64,000 nucleotides of DNA from the NCBI RefSeq assembly GCF_946151075.1, contig NZ_CAMGZB010000001.1:790001-854000 (forward strand). The letters are read 5' to 3'. Source of the stretch: Neobacillus sp. Marseille-Q6967 (lineage in GTDB: Bacteria > Bacillota > Bacilli > Bacillales > Cytobacillaceae). Position numbers and translations under genes: made by a program. Below are positions 32,208-42,186 of the stretch, piece by piece. Numbering within the stretch: the stretch's first letter is position 1; the number at the start of each line of letters is the position of its first letter. The notes under the pieces were generated by a model, which was not told where the DNA came from, ran no database searches, and was given only the letters and a program-made list of their open reading frames with translations.

Positions 32208-33749
32208 TTAATTTAAATACATTCCAACACCAGGGCCAATCGGTACTCCCAAAAGTCCAAAGACAACCATCATGATAATCCAAACAATGAGGAAAATGAT
32301 TGTATATGGAATCATTAACGCCATTAACGTTCCTAGTCCTGCTTCTTTGTCGTACTCTTGCATATATGACAAGATAACAGCTAGATAAGGGTTTAAAGGT
32401 GTCAGCATATTTGTGGAGGAATCTCCAATACGATAGGCAAGCTGAATAAATGCTGGATGATAGTTTAAAATCATAAACATCGGCAAGAAAATTGGGGCTT
32501 CTAAAGCCCATAAAGCCGATCCGCTCGTAACAAAAAAACTTAATAACGCGGTTAATAATACAAAAGCAATAACAACCGGCATTCCAGTCATGTTAATTGA
32601 AGAAAGCAGCTCTGCACTATTTACAGCAAGCCATGTGGAGATATTCGTCCAGTTAAAATAAGCAATCGCTTGAGAAATCACAAAAATTAACACGATATAT
32701 CCCGACATATCTTTAATTGCTTCGGTCATGATTTTTGGAACATCGGCTGCTTTGGTGATTTTCTTTATGGTTACACCGTACGTTACCCCTAAAATGGTAA
32801 AGAAAATAAATAAGATTGGAATAATTCCAGATAAAAACGGTGAAGGGATTAAACCGCCGTCTTCATTTCGCAGAGGAGAATTTGGCATAAAGATCCCTAT
32901 TAATAAAATCCCTATTAAGATAATAAAAGCAATGAACGTGTTTCTTAATGCCTTATTTTCTAACGGATTATTTTTATTTACATCCTTCAACATCATAGGA
33001 CCAGTATATTGGCCTAGTCTTGGTTCAATTATTTTTTCGGTAATTAATGTACCTGTTACAGCAAGGATAAGAGTAGAGGCACTCATAAAAAACCAGTTAT
33101 CTACAGGTGTGACTACAACATTAGGGTCAATCGTTTTAGCCACCTCTGTTGAGATTCCTGACAATAAAGCATCTGTTCCAGCGATAAGAATATTAGCTGT
33201 AAACCCTACCCCCGTACCTGCTACACCAGCGGCCAAACCTGCCAGTGGATGTCTTCCAAGTGAAAGGAAAATCATCGCTGCCAATGGAGGAATAACAATA
33301 AATGCAGCATCGGAAGCAATATTCCCCATAATTCCAATGAACACGATTGTGAATGACACTAAAGTTTTAGGAGCTTTTGCAATTGTCCTTTTCATTAATG
33401 TTTCTAGCAAGCCCACTTTATCTGCCAGTCCAATCCCGAGCATCATAGTTAGAACAAGTCCTAATGGAGCAAACCCAGTAAAGTTATCTAAAGTTGACGT
33501 TAAAATAAACTGCAGGCCTTCTCCTGAAATTAGGCTTTTAATTTCTAATGTTTCCCCTGAACCTGGATGTACCACTTTCACATTAAATAAACTAATCACC
33601 CAAGAAAGAACAGCAATGGTTAATGCTAAGTAAAGAAATAGCATAAAAGGGTGCGGTAGTTTATTTCCAACAGTTTCAACGGTATTTAAAAATTTGTTAA
33701 ACCCTTTCTCTTTAGATGAATTTGTTGGAATTGATGGTTGTATCATCAT
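32208..33749 (-). CDS. abgT: p-Aminobenzoyl-glutamate transporter AbgT
   Basis: Membrane transporter of the AbgT family. The 513 residues form about eleven spans, starting KFLNTVETVGNKLPHPFMLF; conserved segments GNIASDAAFIVIPPLAAMIF and IGDSSTNMLTPLNPYLAVIL are present, the latter resembling the substrate/ion site of the family. Some AbgT proteins export sulfonamides, but coupling with abgA and abgB favours uptake of p-aminobenzoyl-glutamate. It heads the operon and is divergent from a regulator gene. ATG after GAGGTGAC. Confidence 0.92.
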   Translation of the reverse strand: MMIQPSIPTNSSKEKGFNKFLNTVETVGNKLPHPFMLFLYLALTIAVLSWVISLFNVKVVHPGSGETLEIKSLISGEGLQFILTSTLDNFTGFAPLGLVLTMMLGIGLADKVGLLETLMKRTIAKAPKTLVSFTIVFIGIMGNIASDAAFIVIPPLAAMIFLSLGRHPLAGLAAGVAGTGVGFTANILIAGTDALLSGISTEVAKTIDPNVVVTPVDNWFFMSASTLILAVTGTLITEKIIEPRLGQYTGPMMLKDVNKNNPLENKALRNTFIAFIILIGILLIGIFMPNSPLRNEDGGLIPSPFLSGIIPILFIFFTILGVTYGVTIKKITKAADVPKIMTEAIKDMSGYIVLIFVISQAIAYFNWTNISTWLAVNSAELLSSINMTGMPVVIAFVLLTALLSFFVTSGSALWALEAPIFLPMFMILNYHPAFIQLAYRIGDSSTNMLTPLNPYLAVILSYMQEYDKEAGLGTLMALMIPYTIIFLIVWIIMMVVFGLLGVPIGPGVGMYLN

Positions 33750-33939
33750 GTCACCTCTTTTTTGATGTATTTATGGACATGTTTTAACCATGTCCTTTAA
33801 TAAAACAATACAGCAGTTTTTATAAAAATACAATAATTTTTCTGAAGATTATTACACTTCCAAATATTACTTCTTATAGATAAATTCATAAAACATATTT
33901 ATAATCTAATTGTAATTGCCTATCTAGGAGAGGAAAGAT

Positions 33940-35268
33940 ATGATCCGAATTGGAATAATCTCAGCAAATGATGCGATGAAATGGCTGAAGCAAATCGAGA
34001 ACAATCTGCCTGAAAATGTTGAATTAACTTACCTTGTTTACCAGAACTTGGAGCATTTGAAGGAATTGTATGAAAATAATTACTTTCATTTCGATGGAAT
34101 AGCATTCAGCGGGGAATTGCCTTATTTTTATATAAAACAAAGCATTGGTTTTAAAGAGGTGCCTTCCATATATTTTGATGTACTGGAAAGAGATTTTTAT
34201 AAAGTACTAACAAAACTCTTTCATGATAATAAGAATTTTTGTCTAAAAAGAACGTTTATTGATTTTGTTTTCACGGAAAATCACTTTTTAGGCTTAAAGG
34301 AATGGCTAAACGAGGATGAGTTCCCCTATTTTTTCCGGGAACATTTGATGGACTATGTAACAGATACCATTTACGATGAAATATTCGAACACCATTTATC
34401 TTTATGGGAAAATAAGCAAATTGATCTTTCGCTTACAAGGTTTAGCAGCATCCCGTCAAAATTATCACAGTGTGGGGTGAACCATATAATGGTTAATCCT
34501 TCGCTAGAGTCGATGCATGAGAAGATTCAAAGCTTATTAGAAGCTATTGAGGTCAAAAATTTAATTGACAATCAAGTTGTCTTTGGAAATATTTCATTTT
34601 ACCATCCAGGAAACAAAGATTTTCATGAGATGGAATACCACCATATTGCCTTATACAAAGCAATCTTAGATTATAGTAAGCAGAAAAATATGCCGTTTAT
34701 TATCCATAGAGACTTGGTTAACTACGAAATTATTACCACCTTCAAGGATTTAAGAATGATTACGGATGATTTGTCGACATGCGATCTTTTAGCTTTTTTC
34801 AAAAAAAATCTGAACTTCCCGGTCCATATCGGCTGGGGCATAGGCCATTCGATTCAAGAAGCACGAAACAATGCCTTACAGGCTAGAGTGGAGAAAACGG
34901 ATTGGAATGATAGTGTATCTTTTGTGATGACAAAGGAAGAAGAACTGATAGGGCCTCTAGGAGATATAGAGAAAGCACTCACCATTTCAAACAGTTTGGA
35001 TAAGAACATCGAAAAGCTAAGCGAAAAATACCACATGTCCTCTCTGCAAATTAGACGGATCCTTGCTGTGATGGATAAGATTCAGTCAAACGAATTAGTG
35101 GCCGATGATCTAGCCATTCACTTAGGAATTACTGTAAGAGCCGCAACAAGAATACTAAGTAAGCTTGAAGAAAATGGCGTTGCTGAGGTTTCCCATAAAA
35201 AACAGAAAAAACTAAAGGGAAGACCTAAAAAAAGCTATAAAATTCAGTTTTTCAAGGATGGAATGTGA
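33940..35268 (+). CDS. Putative transcription regulator divergent from the abg operon
   Basis: A 442-residue cytoplasmic protein. The first 90 residues (IRIGIISANDAMKWLKQIE ... FDGIAFSGELPYFY) look like a small-molecule sensing domain of the response-receiver/periplasmic-binding type. A middle region has IGWGIGHSIQEARNNALQA, resembling the degenerate GGDEF-like segment of some regulators. The last 90 residues are a winged helix-turn-helix (LADDLAIHLGITVRAATRILSKLEENGV-like, near 390-415) followed by a basic tail KKQKKLKGRPKKSYK. No signal peptide. It is not related to LysR-type AbgR. Start ATG follows AGGAGAGG. The abg operon is the likely target by divergence, which is inference. Confidence 0.65.
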   Translation: MIRIGIISANDAMKWLKQIENNLPENVELTYLVYQNLEHLKELYENNYFHFDGIAFSGELPYFYIKQSIGFKEVPSIYFDVLERDFYKVLTKLFHDNKNFCLKRTFIDFVFTENHFLGLKEWLNEDEFPYFFREHLMDYVTDTIYDEIFEHHLSLWENKQIDLSLTRFSSIPSKLSQCGVNHIMVNPSLESMHEKIQSLLEAIEVKNLIDNQVVFGNISFYHPGNKDFHEMEYHHIALYKAILDYSKQKNMPFIIHRDLVNYEIITTFKDLRMITDDLSTCDLLAFFKKNLNFPVHIGWGIGHSIQEARNNALQARVEKTDWNDSVSFVMTKEEELIGPLGDIEKALTISNSLDKNIEKLSEKYHMSSLQIRRILAVMDKIQSNELVADDLAIHLGITVRAATRILSKLEENGVAEVSHKKQKKLKGRPKKSYKIQFFKDGM

Positions 35269-35280
35269 ATACAGAATAAT

Positions 35281-35331
35281 AAAAAAGCAAGAACCCACAT
35301 ACATAATTATTTGTGGGTTCTTGCTTTTTTA
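35281..35331 (+). terminator. Bidirectional terminator
   Basis: AAAAAAGCAAGAACCCACA / TGTGGGTTCTTGCTTTTTT, a perfect 19-base inverted repeat between the convergent regulator gene and the SDR gene, with T runs on both strands. Confidence 0.93.
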
Positions 35332-35392
35332 TAACCTATGATGATTCCTATGTTCAAGTTAGGGATAAATCCTTCAATCCTGTAAGATTTAT

Positions 35393-36301
35393 TTATATGT
35401 TTGTTTTGGATAAAGCAAGTTGATCCTCTGGCAGTGGTTTGGTTATGCCTTCACTATTTAAAACATGACGCCATGTATACCGAGGTTCATATCCTAGAAT
35501 CTTCTTGGCCTTATCAGTTGCCATAAGTGTTTCATGTCCTTCTATCGGCCTCTTTATAGTTACATTAGGGAAATACCTATCCACCAAATCTTTACTAAGG
35601 TCAGGCATGATTGTATCGGGGGCCGTAATATGGAATACATCATTTCCTAAATTACTCTTTTCTATTGCAAGAAGGCATGCCCTTGCAGCATCCCTAACAT
35701 CACAATAAGCCCATGCATTTTTCTTTTGAACATCTTTTTGTCTATCGTCATTCCAATGCATGATAGGGATTTTTTCATATTCATCAGGCTCATATATATT
35801 AGCAAAGCGTAGAGCAACTATTTGTGCTTTCGTAAGATTGTGATACATTTCAGAAAGGTTTTCAGTTAATTTTTTTACCATCGCATATGACGATTTTACT
35901 GTGGTTGGGTGTTCCTCGTCTAAGGGAAGATACTTAAGTTCATCAGGAACAAAAGGATATCCTAATACCGTTTCGCTCGATGCCCATACCAGCTTAGGAA
36001 TTTGAAAATCTTTACAAGCTTCAAGGATATTAAAATTAACGAGCATATTATTTTCAAATATAGCCTGCGATGTGTTCCTTACATCGGTAGGAATATTCCC
36101 AAGGTGGACAACTGCATCACTTCCCTTCAAAAGCTGACAAACCTGACCATAATTACATAAATCAGCTTGAATAAAATTTTTCGATCTTGATTCTTCCCTC
36201 AATAATCTATCAGATGCAATCACCTCATGACCTGCTTCTAAGATTGTCCTGACTGCCCATCGGCCGATTTTACCTGCTGCCCCTGTTACTACAACTTTCA
36301 T
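35393..36301 (-). CDS. NAD(P)-dependent epimerase/dehydratase (extended SDR)
   Basis: A 302-residue Rossmann-fold protein with the cofactor motif VVVTGAAGKIGRWA at the N terminus, the strand end VVHLGNIPTD, and an extended-SDR catalytic triad region: Ser in WASSET, and SYAMVKKLTE, the YxxxK pair, near residue 145. Substrate unknown; uronate dehydrogenases and sugar-nucleotide epimerases share this layout. A longer start at 36355 has no ribosome binding site; ATG at 36301 follows AAAGGAG. It is monocistronic between a terminator and an intergenic region with a gene remnant. Confidence 0.8.
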   Translation of the reverse strand: MKVVVTGAAGKIGRWAVRTILEAGHEVIASDRLLREESRSKNFIQADLCNYGQVCQLLKGSDAVVHLGNIPTDVRNTSQAIFENNMLVNFNILEACKDFQIPKLVWASSETVLGYPFVPDELKYLPLDEEHPTTVKSSYAMVKKLTENLSEMYHNLTKAQIVALRFANIYEPDEYEKIPIMHWNDDRQKDVQKKNAWAYCDVRDAARACLLAIEKSNLGNDVFHITAPDTIMPDLSKDLVDRYFPNVTIKRPIEGHETLMATDKAKKILGYEPRYTWRHVLNSEGITKPLPEDQLALSKTNI

Positions 36302-36446
36302 AAGTTTTTGCTCCTTTTCCGCAATTTTTATATTAGGGAAACCATTAAGAATCATTTATTTCTTAAATAGACTTCCCTTTTCAATATGTTTTATTGAAGG
36401 CGGACAGGTGGCAGATAATGGTCAATAAGTATTTTAAAGCAACTAA

Positions 36447-36474
36447 AAAAGACACAAATGAAAAGTGTCCTTTA
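36447..36474 (-). terminator. Minus-strand terminator with no intact gene upstream
   Basis: AAGGACAC / GTGTCTTT (one G-U pair) followed by TTTTTT on the minus strand. The only candidate gene it could end is the short remnant at 36472-36571. Confidence 0.6.
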
Positions 36475-36571
36475 ATGGAATAAATAAATTATATGCCCTA
36501 TAATCACTTGATTCTGCTTTACTTCAGCACCCGGTAATAAGAAAAAATAAATTGCCGCCAAGTAAAAGCAT
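36472..36571 (-). pseudogene. Possible remnant of a small hydrophobic peptide gene
   Basis: An ATG at 36571 opens MLLLGGNLFFLITGC and stops; shifting one frame inside the TTATTACC stretch continues as LLPGAEVKQNQVIIGHIIYLF to a stop that overlaps the terminator. The joined product would be about 32 residues. There is no ribosome binding site before the ATG. It may be a frameshifted small gene or chance; I do not recognise a family. Confidence 0.25.
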
Positions 36572-36615
36572 TAAGTTCGGATATAAATCTTCAACAAAGA
36601 AAGGACCTAAATATT

Positions 36616-37452
36616 ATGAAAAAAACAATACTAGAAATTTTTCTTGTTGTATTAGGATCATTTCTTTTTGGATTTTCAGTTAACATTTTTGTCATTGCAA
36701 ATGATTTGGGAGAAGGCGGAGTAACGGGTATTTCAATTATTCTATATCATTTATTTGGTTTGGCACCAAGTATATCAAGTTTTATTTTAAATGGATTATT
36801 AATTATTATCGGTTATAAATTTTTAAACAAAACCACAACAATCTACACAATTATTGCTGTTACATGCATTTCATTATCATTGCACCTAACCGAATCATGG
36901 TCCATTGATTCAAATCAAGTTATTTTAAATAGTATTTTTGCAGGTGTTCTTACGGGAATAGGACTGGGTTTGATTTTTCGGGCTGGTGGTACAAGTGCAG
37001 GTACAACCATACTAGCCAAAATAGCAAATAAATATCTTGGATGGAATATAAGTTATGGTCTTTTATTCTTTGATTTAATTGTTGTTTTTTCTTCTTATTT
37101 TATTATTGGTACAGAAGGACTTATGCTTACCCTTGTCATGCTTTATATCGCAACAAAGGTAACAGACTTTATTATTGAAGGCTTAAATTCAAAACGGGCT
37201 GTTACAATCATTTCCAAGTCATACGATGAGATTGCAAGAAATGTAAATAATGAAATGAAAAGAGGCGTTACAGTTTTAACAGGGTATGGTTATTATACAA
37301 AAAATAAAAAAGATATCTTACAGATTATTATTAACAAACAAGAATTCACCCACCTTCGAAAAATTGTCTCTTCAATTGATAAGGATGCGTTTGTCACGGT
37401 TCATGATGTAAGAGATGTATTTGGAGAGGGTTTTGTAGATATTGATGAATAA
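36616..37452 (+). CDS. YitT-family membrane protein (DUF161-DUF2179)
   Basis: A 278-residue inner membrane protein with five or six spans in the first 200 residues, including GEGGVTGISIILYHLFGLAP and RAGGTSAGTTILAKIANKYLG, typical of the YitT family, and a soluble C-terminal DUF2179 domain (about 200-278) starting AVTIISKSYDEIARNV. Family function is unknown, though transporter-like topology is evident. ATG follows AAAGGACC. It is 87 bases upstream of the FMN oxidase homologue and may share a transcript with it. Confidence 0.88.
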   Translation: MKKTILEIFLVVLGSFLFGFSVNIFVIANDLGEGGVTGISIILYHLFGLAPSISSFILNGLLIIIGYKFLNKTTTIYTIIAVTCISLSLHLTESWSIDSNQVILNSIFAGVLTGIGLGLIFRAGGTSAGTTILAKIANKYLGWNISYGLLFFDLIVVFSSYFIIGTEGLMLTLVMLYIATKVTDFIIEGLNSKRAVTIISKSYDEIARNVNNEMKRGVTVLTGYGYYTKNKKDILQIIINKQEFTHLRKIVSSIDKDAFVTVHDVRDVFGEGFVDIDE

Positions 37453-37539
37453 AAAAAGGATTTTTTCTGTCCTCCATTAAGAATAATCGTGCTTGTTTCT
37501 CAAACAATAACAAATGCATTTATTGGGAGGAGTATTATT

Positions 37540-38703
37540 TTGAAGAATTCTGAAGACATACAAATGAAGTTCTATGAAAGTGGTGACGAGGCAGCAAAAC
37601 TGCTTCCCATTTCTTTTGAGGATTGGGAGAAGCGAGCAAAGCAAATTCTTGGTGCTGGTCCTTTTGATTATGTAAGCGGCGCTGCGGGAGCAGGTGATAC
37701 ATTACGCGCTAATTTAAAAGCATTTCAAAAGTATCAAATTCGCCCAAGAATATGCCGTGAGGTAAGTAAACGGGATATAACCGTTACTCTATTTGGTAAA
37801 AAAATCCCTGTTCCATTTTTCCTTGCACCTATTGGCATAAACTCTGTTCTTCATCCAGAGGCTGAATTAGCTCCGGCAAAAGCTGCTGCCAAGTTAGGAG
37901 TTCCATATATTTTAAGTAATGTTTCGACCAAATCAATGGAAGAAGTGGCTGAAGCTATGGGGGATGCTTTAAGATGGTTTCAATTATATCCGCCAAAAGA
38001 CCGTGAATTGACAAATAGTTTTTTAAAAAGAGCAGAAAATGCTGGTTATTCAGCTATTGTTGTTACCAATGATTCTACTTTACTCGGATGGCGAGAAAAA
38101 GATTTACAAAATGCCTATATGCCCTTTTTATCAGGGGAGGGCATGGGGAATTATTTTTCAGACCCTGTATTTCTTTCTAAACTTGAAGAACCTCCAGAGA
38201 AAAATGTTAAGGCCGCTAGTAAAAAAGCATTGGAGGAAGGAAATAATACATCCTTTACATGGAAAGAACTTGAGTATATTTGTAATCAAACTTCTTTGCC
38301 CGTGCTTTTAAAAGGAGTTACACATCCTGATGATGCGCTGCTTGCTTCAGCACATGGAGTGGATGGAATTATTGTATCCAATAATGGCGGACGCCAGTTG
38401 GATGGAGCTGTAGCCACCCTTGACGTTTTACCTTCAATATGCCAGGTAATCGAAAACAAAATTCCAGTATTGCTGGATAGCGGTATAAGAAGAGGCGCTG
38501 ATATCATAAAAGCAATGGCACTTGGCGCTTCCGCTGTACTGATTGGTCGGCCATATGCATACGCATTAGCAGTAGCTGGAGAAATAGGTGTAAAAGAAGT
38601 TCTTGAAAATTTTATGGCAGAAACCGGACTTCAATTAGCGATTTCAGGGAGGAGCACTTTTAAAGAGGTAGATCATCTATTGGTAACAGAAGAGTTTCGA
38701 TAA
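37540..38703 (+). CDS. FMN-dependent alpha-hydroxyacid oxidase homologue lacking the catalytic histidine
   Basis: A 387-residue TIM-barrel flavoprotein of the lactate oxidase/lactate monooxygenase family. Conserved parts are DYVSGAAGAG, FFLAPIGINSVLHPEAELA, RWFQLYPPKDRE, the FMN lysine in VLLKGVTHPDDA, the arginine of GGRQLDG, and LDSGIRRGADIIKAMALGA with IGRPYAYAL. The catalytic base normally in SNHGGR is replaced: the codon at 38383-38385 is AAT, giving SNNGGR (Asn about 282). Start TTG at 37540 follows GGGAGG by nine bases; the earlier GTG at 37489 has no such site. The protein may be a distinct subfamily, a reductase-like or inactive enzyme, or carry a point mutation. Confidence 0.82.
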   Translation: MKNSEDIQMKFYESGDEAAKLLPISFEDWEKRAKQILGAGPFDYVSGAAGAGDTLRANLKAFQKYQIRPRICREVSKRDITVTLFGKKIPVPFFLAPIGINSVLHPEAELAPAKAAAKLGVPYILSNVSTKSMEEVAEAMGDALRWFQLYPPKDRELTNSFLKRAENAGYSAIVVTNDSTLLGWREKDLQNAYMPFLSGEGMGNYFSDPVFLSKLEEPPEKNVKAASKKALEEGNNTSFTWKELEYICNQTSLPVLLKGVTHPDDALLASAHGVDGIIVSNNGGRQLDGAVATLDVLPSICQVIENKIPVLLDSGIRRGADIIKAMALGASAVLIGRPYAYALAVAGEIGVKEVLENFMAETGLQLAISGRSTFKEVDHLLVTEEFR

Positions 38704-38730
38704 ACAACAAATAAATCTTTATTATTCAAA

Positions 38731-38757
38731 TAACCCCCATCAAAAATTGGGGGTTTG
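38731..38757 (+). terminator. Terminator of the FMN oxidase gene
   Basis: AACCCCCA / TGGGGGTT around CAAAAAT, followed by TGTATTATTG, 28 bases after the stop. Confidence 0.8.
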
Positions 38758-38814
38758 TATTATTGTATCTAAGCATATAATCTTCGAACTGTTACATAAC
38801 AAAGAGTAATAATT

Positions 38815-38873
38815 GACCGCCAATATAGAAGAAAAGGCCTCCCAACAGTTTAGCAAACTGATGAAAGACCTTC
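38815..38873 (-). repeat. Hairpin repeat, copy 2 (groEL terminator)
   Basis: Minus strand AAGGTCTTTCATCAGTTT...AACTGTTGGGAGGCCTTTTC, stem with T-rich tail, downstream of groEL. Shares sequence with copy 1 at 29236-29292; where the stem differs (GGCC versus GGTC) pairing is kept as G-U or loosened by one pair. Confidence 0.75.
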
Positions 38874-38938
38874 TCTTATTGTTAGCTTTTCTTTATATCA
38901 TTGGAAACGTTGATATAACAAGGGTTTTAAAGCCCTAA

Positions 38939-40576
<1,638 letters not shown>

Positions 40577-40625
40577 TCAAAAACCTCCTCAAATTTTTTG
40601 ATCTAAGTATTTTTTGGTAAAATCC

Positions 40626-40913
40626 TTACTCGCCAACTACAGCAAGGATATCGTTTTCGCGTAAGATTAAATATTCTTTTCCTTCGTACTTCACTTCAGT
40701 ACCAGCGTATTTTGAGAAGATAATGCGATTGCCTTCAGAAACTTCAAGAGCTACGCGTTCGCCATTTTCAAGGACGCGGCCTGTACCAACAGCAACAACT
40801 TTTCCTTCTTGCGGCTTTTCCTTAGCTGAGTCCGGTAAAACGATACCGCTTGGAGTTTTTTCTTCTGATTCAACAAGCTCAATGATAATGCGATCACCTA
40901 ATGGTCTTAACAA
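40626..40913 (-). CDS. groES: Co-chaperonin GroES (10 kDa)
   Basis: Heptameric lid for GroEL. The protein [20 protein letters not shown]... (first residue read as Met) has 95 residues, the family length, with the mobile loop [19 protein letters not shown]. The start is TTG at 40913, nine bases after GAGGAGG; the upstream ATGs at 40961 and 40952 would overlap CIRCE and lack a ribosome binding site. First gene of the groESL operon. Confidence 0.96.
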   Translation of the reverse strand: MLRPLGDRIIIELVESEEKTPSGIVLPDSAKEKPQEGKVVAVGTGRVLENGERVALEVSEGNRIIFSKYAGTEVKYEGKEYLILRENDILAVVGE

Positions 40914-40954
40914 ATCAAACAACCTCCTCAAATATATATGTAATTCTGACATTA

Positions 40955-40981
40955 TTAGCACTCTCTTCGTATGAGTGCTAA
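40955..40981 (-). promoter_or_regulatory. CIRCE operator
   Basis: Perfect TTAGCACTC-N9-GAGTGCTAA, the HrcA repressor site, between the groES promoter and its ribosome binding site. Confidence 0.98.
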
Positions 40982-40991
40982 CACAATTATT

Positions 40992-41020
40992 ATAATAATA
41001 AATGGAAAAAAATTTTGCAA
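40992..41020 (-). promoter_or_regulatory. groESL promoter (sigma-A type)
   Basis: Minus strand TTGCAA (41015-41020) and TATTAT (40992-40997) with a 17-base spacer; transcription would start at the edge of CIRCE, as in other bacilli. Confidence 0.75.
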
Positions 41021-41194
41021 GTGTGATGCATAATTTTTTTTCACATTTTTACAACCTTAAGAGTATGTGAAAAAAAGCAAAATATATACCTAACCTCTAA
41101 ACATAATTCTTATAAATTGAAACGCAGCTTCTTTTATGAGTAGAATGAAGAATAGGGTAAAATAAACGTAATGAGCCTAAAGGAGATTTCTATA

Positions 41195-41914
41195 TTGAAA
41201 AGGGAATATTGGATTATTTTAATTGTCTATATTGCAATGCAATTATCAAGCCTGATCGGGATACCAGCCTTTACGTTCCTGTTTGGATATTTAGGTCTTA
41301 ATCAAGGGCAGGTAATTCCTTATTGGTTAATATTCAGCTTTACAGCAGCTCTCATCATCGTTCTGTTCATCTTACGGAGGGAATTCAAAAATTCAAGGAT
41401 GGAAAGAGGAAGCTCATTTGCTGTATCTGCTGTCTGGGCGGTAGCCGGGATTTTTTTAGCTTTATTTGCCCAATCCATTGCAGCCAATATTGAACGCCTG
41501 ATTGGTGTTGAAATGGGATCAGAAAATACACAACAAATCTTAAATATTATTGAATCCTTTCCACTAGCCATTCTTGTCAGTTCAGTCATTGGACCCATCT
41601 TAGAAGAAATCGTTTTTCGAAAAATCATTTTCGGTTCTTTGTATAAACGCTTTAACTTCTTTCTTTCAGCCTTAATCAGTTCGGTTATTTTTGCTCTAGC
41701 CCATATGGAACCGGAACACTTAATTCTATACTCAGCAATGGGCTTTACGTTTGCGTTTCTTTATGTAAAAACAAAACATATCCTAGTACCAATCTTTGCT
41801 CATGTGGCCATGAATACCCTTGTTGTCGTGGTCCAGTCTGTATATAAGGATGAGATTGAAAAATTAATCCGAGATGCTGAAAGGATTCAAAACTTTATCG
41901 GAGGCTTTCTATGA
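41195..41914 (+). CDS. ydiL: CPBP (CAAX-type) intramembrane protease YdiL
   Basis: Multi-span membrane protein of 239 residues. It holds the CPBP/ABI glutamate motif LEEIVFRKIIFGSLYKR near residue 140 and the histidine motifs FALAHMEPEH and FAHVAMNT, which form the metal site in this protease family. The TTG at 41195 lies eight to nine bases after AAAGGAGA; the ATG at 41171 has no ribosome binding site. It is divergent from groESL, as in B. subtilis (ydiK-ydiL-groES), and overlaps ydiK by four bases. Substrate unknown. Confidence 0.88.
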   Translation: MKREYWIILIVYIAMQLSSLIGIPAFTFLFGYLGLNQGQVIPYWLIFSFTAALIIVLFILRREFKNSRMERGSSFAVSAVWAVAGIFLALFAQSIAANIERLIGVEMGSENTQQILNIIESFPLAILVSSVIGPILEEIVFRKIIFGSLYKRFNFFLSALISSVIFALAHMEPEHLILYSAMGFTFAFLYVKTKHILVPIFAHVAMNTLVVVVQSVYKDEIEKLIRDAERIQNFIGGFL

Positions 41915-42111
41915 GACGATCACCCATATTTTCAGGATTTATTTACATTTTACTCGGATGCTTATTTACGTATTTCGCTATTCAGGATGTTGCAGAAAAT
42001 GGCTGGGGCTTTTTCAGCTACCTGCTCGTCCTGCTGGCAACATTCGACTTCGGTTCAGGCGTAAAAATCATGTTCTTTTCCTACAAATACAAGGATAAGA
42101 TAAAAAAATAA
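41911..42111 (+). CDS. ydiK: Small membrane protein YdiK (DUF4305)
   Basis: A 66-residue protein with two hydrophobic helices (about residues 8-24 and 33-55) and a lysine-rich end KYKDKIKK. Its start overlaps the ydiL stop by four bases (ATGA), so the two are translationally coupled. B. subtilis has a homologue of the same size beside ydiL and groES. Function unknown. Confidence 0.87.
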   Translation: MRRSPIFSGFIYILLGCLFTYFAIQDVAENGWGFFSYLLVLLATFDFGSGVKIMFFSYKYKDKIKK

Positions 42112-42164
42112 ATCCCATTATGATGCGCACATTCTTTTGTGTGCATTTTTTATTGGGATTTTTA
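42111..42164 (+). terminator. Terminator of ydiL-ydiK
   Basis: Nested inverted repeats: ATGCGCACA/TGTGTGCAT followed by TTTTTATT, inside AATCCCA/TGGGATT followed by TTTTA. Confidence 0.88.
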
Positions 42165-42186
42165 TAAAACATCCCTATATAGGAGG

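Noticed and set aside
32203..32511. Frameshifted end of abgT
   Set aside because: The 513-residue frame runs unbroken to the expected C terminus; the other frame is a shadow.
32728..33633. A 301-codon plus-strand open frame opposite abgT
   Set aside because: Complement of a membrane-protein gene; such frames arise by chance in transporter genes, and abgT is intact with clear family motifs.
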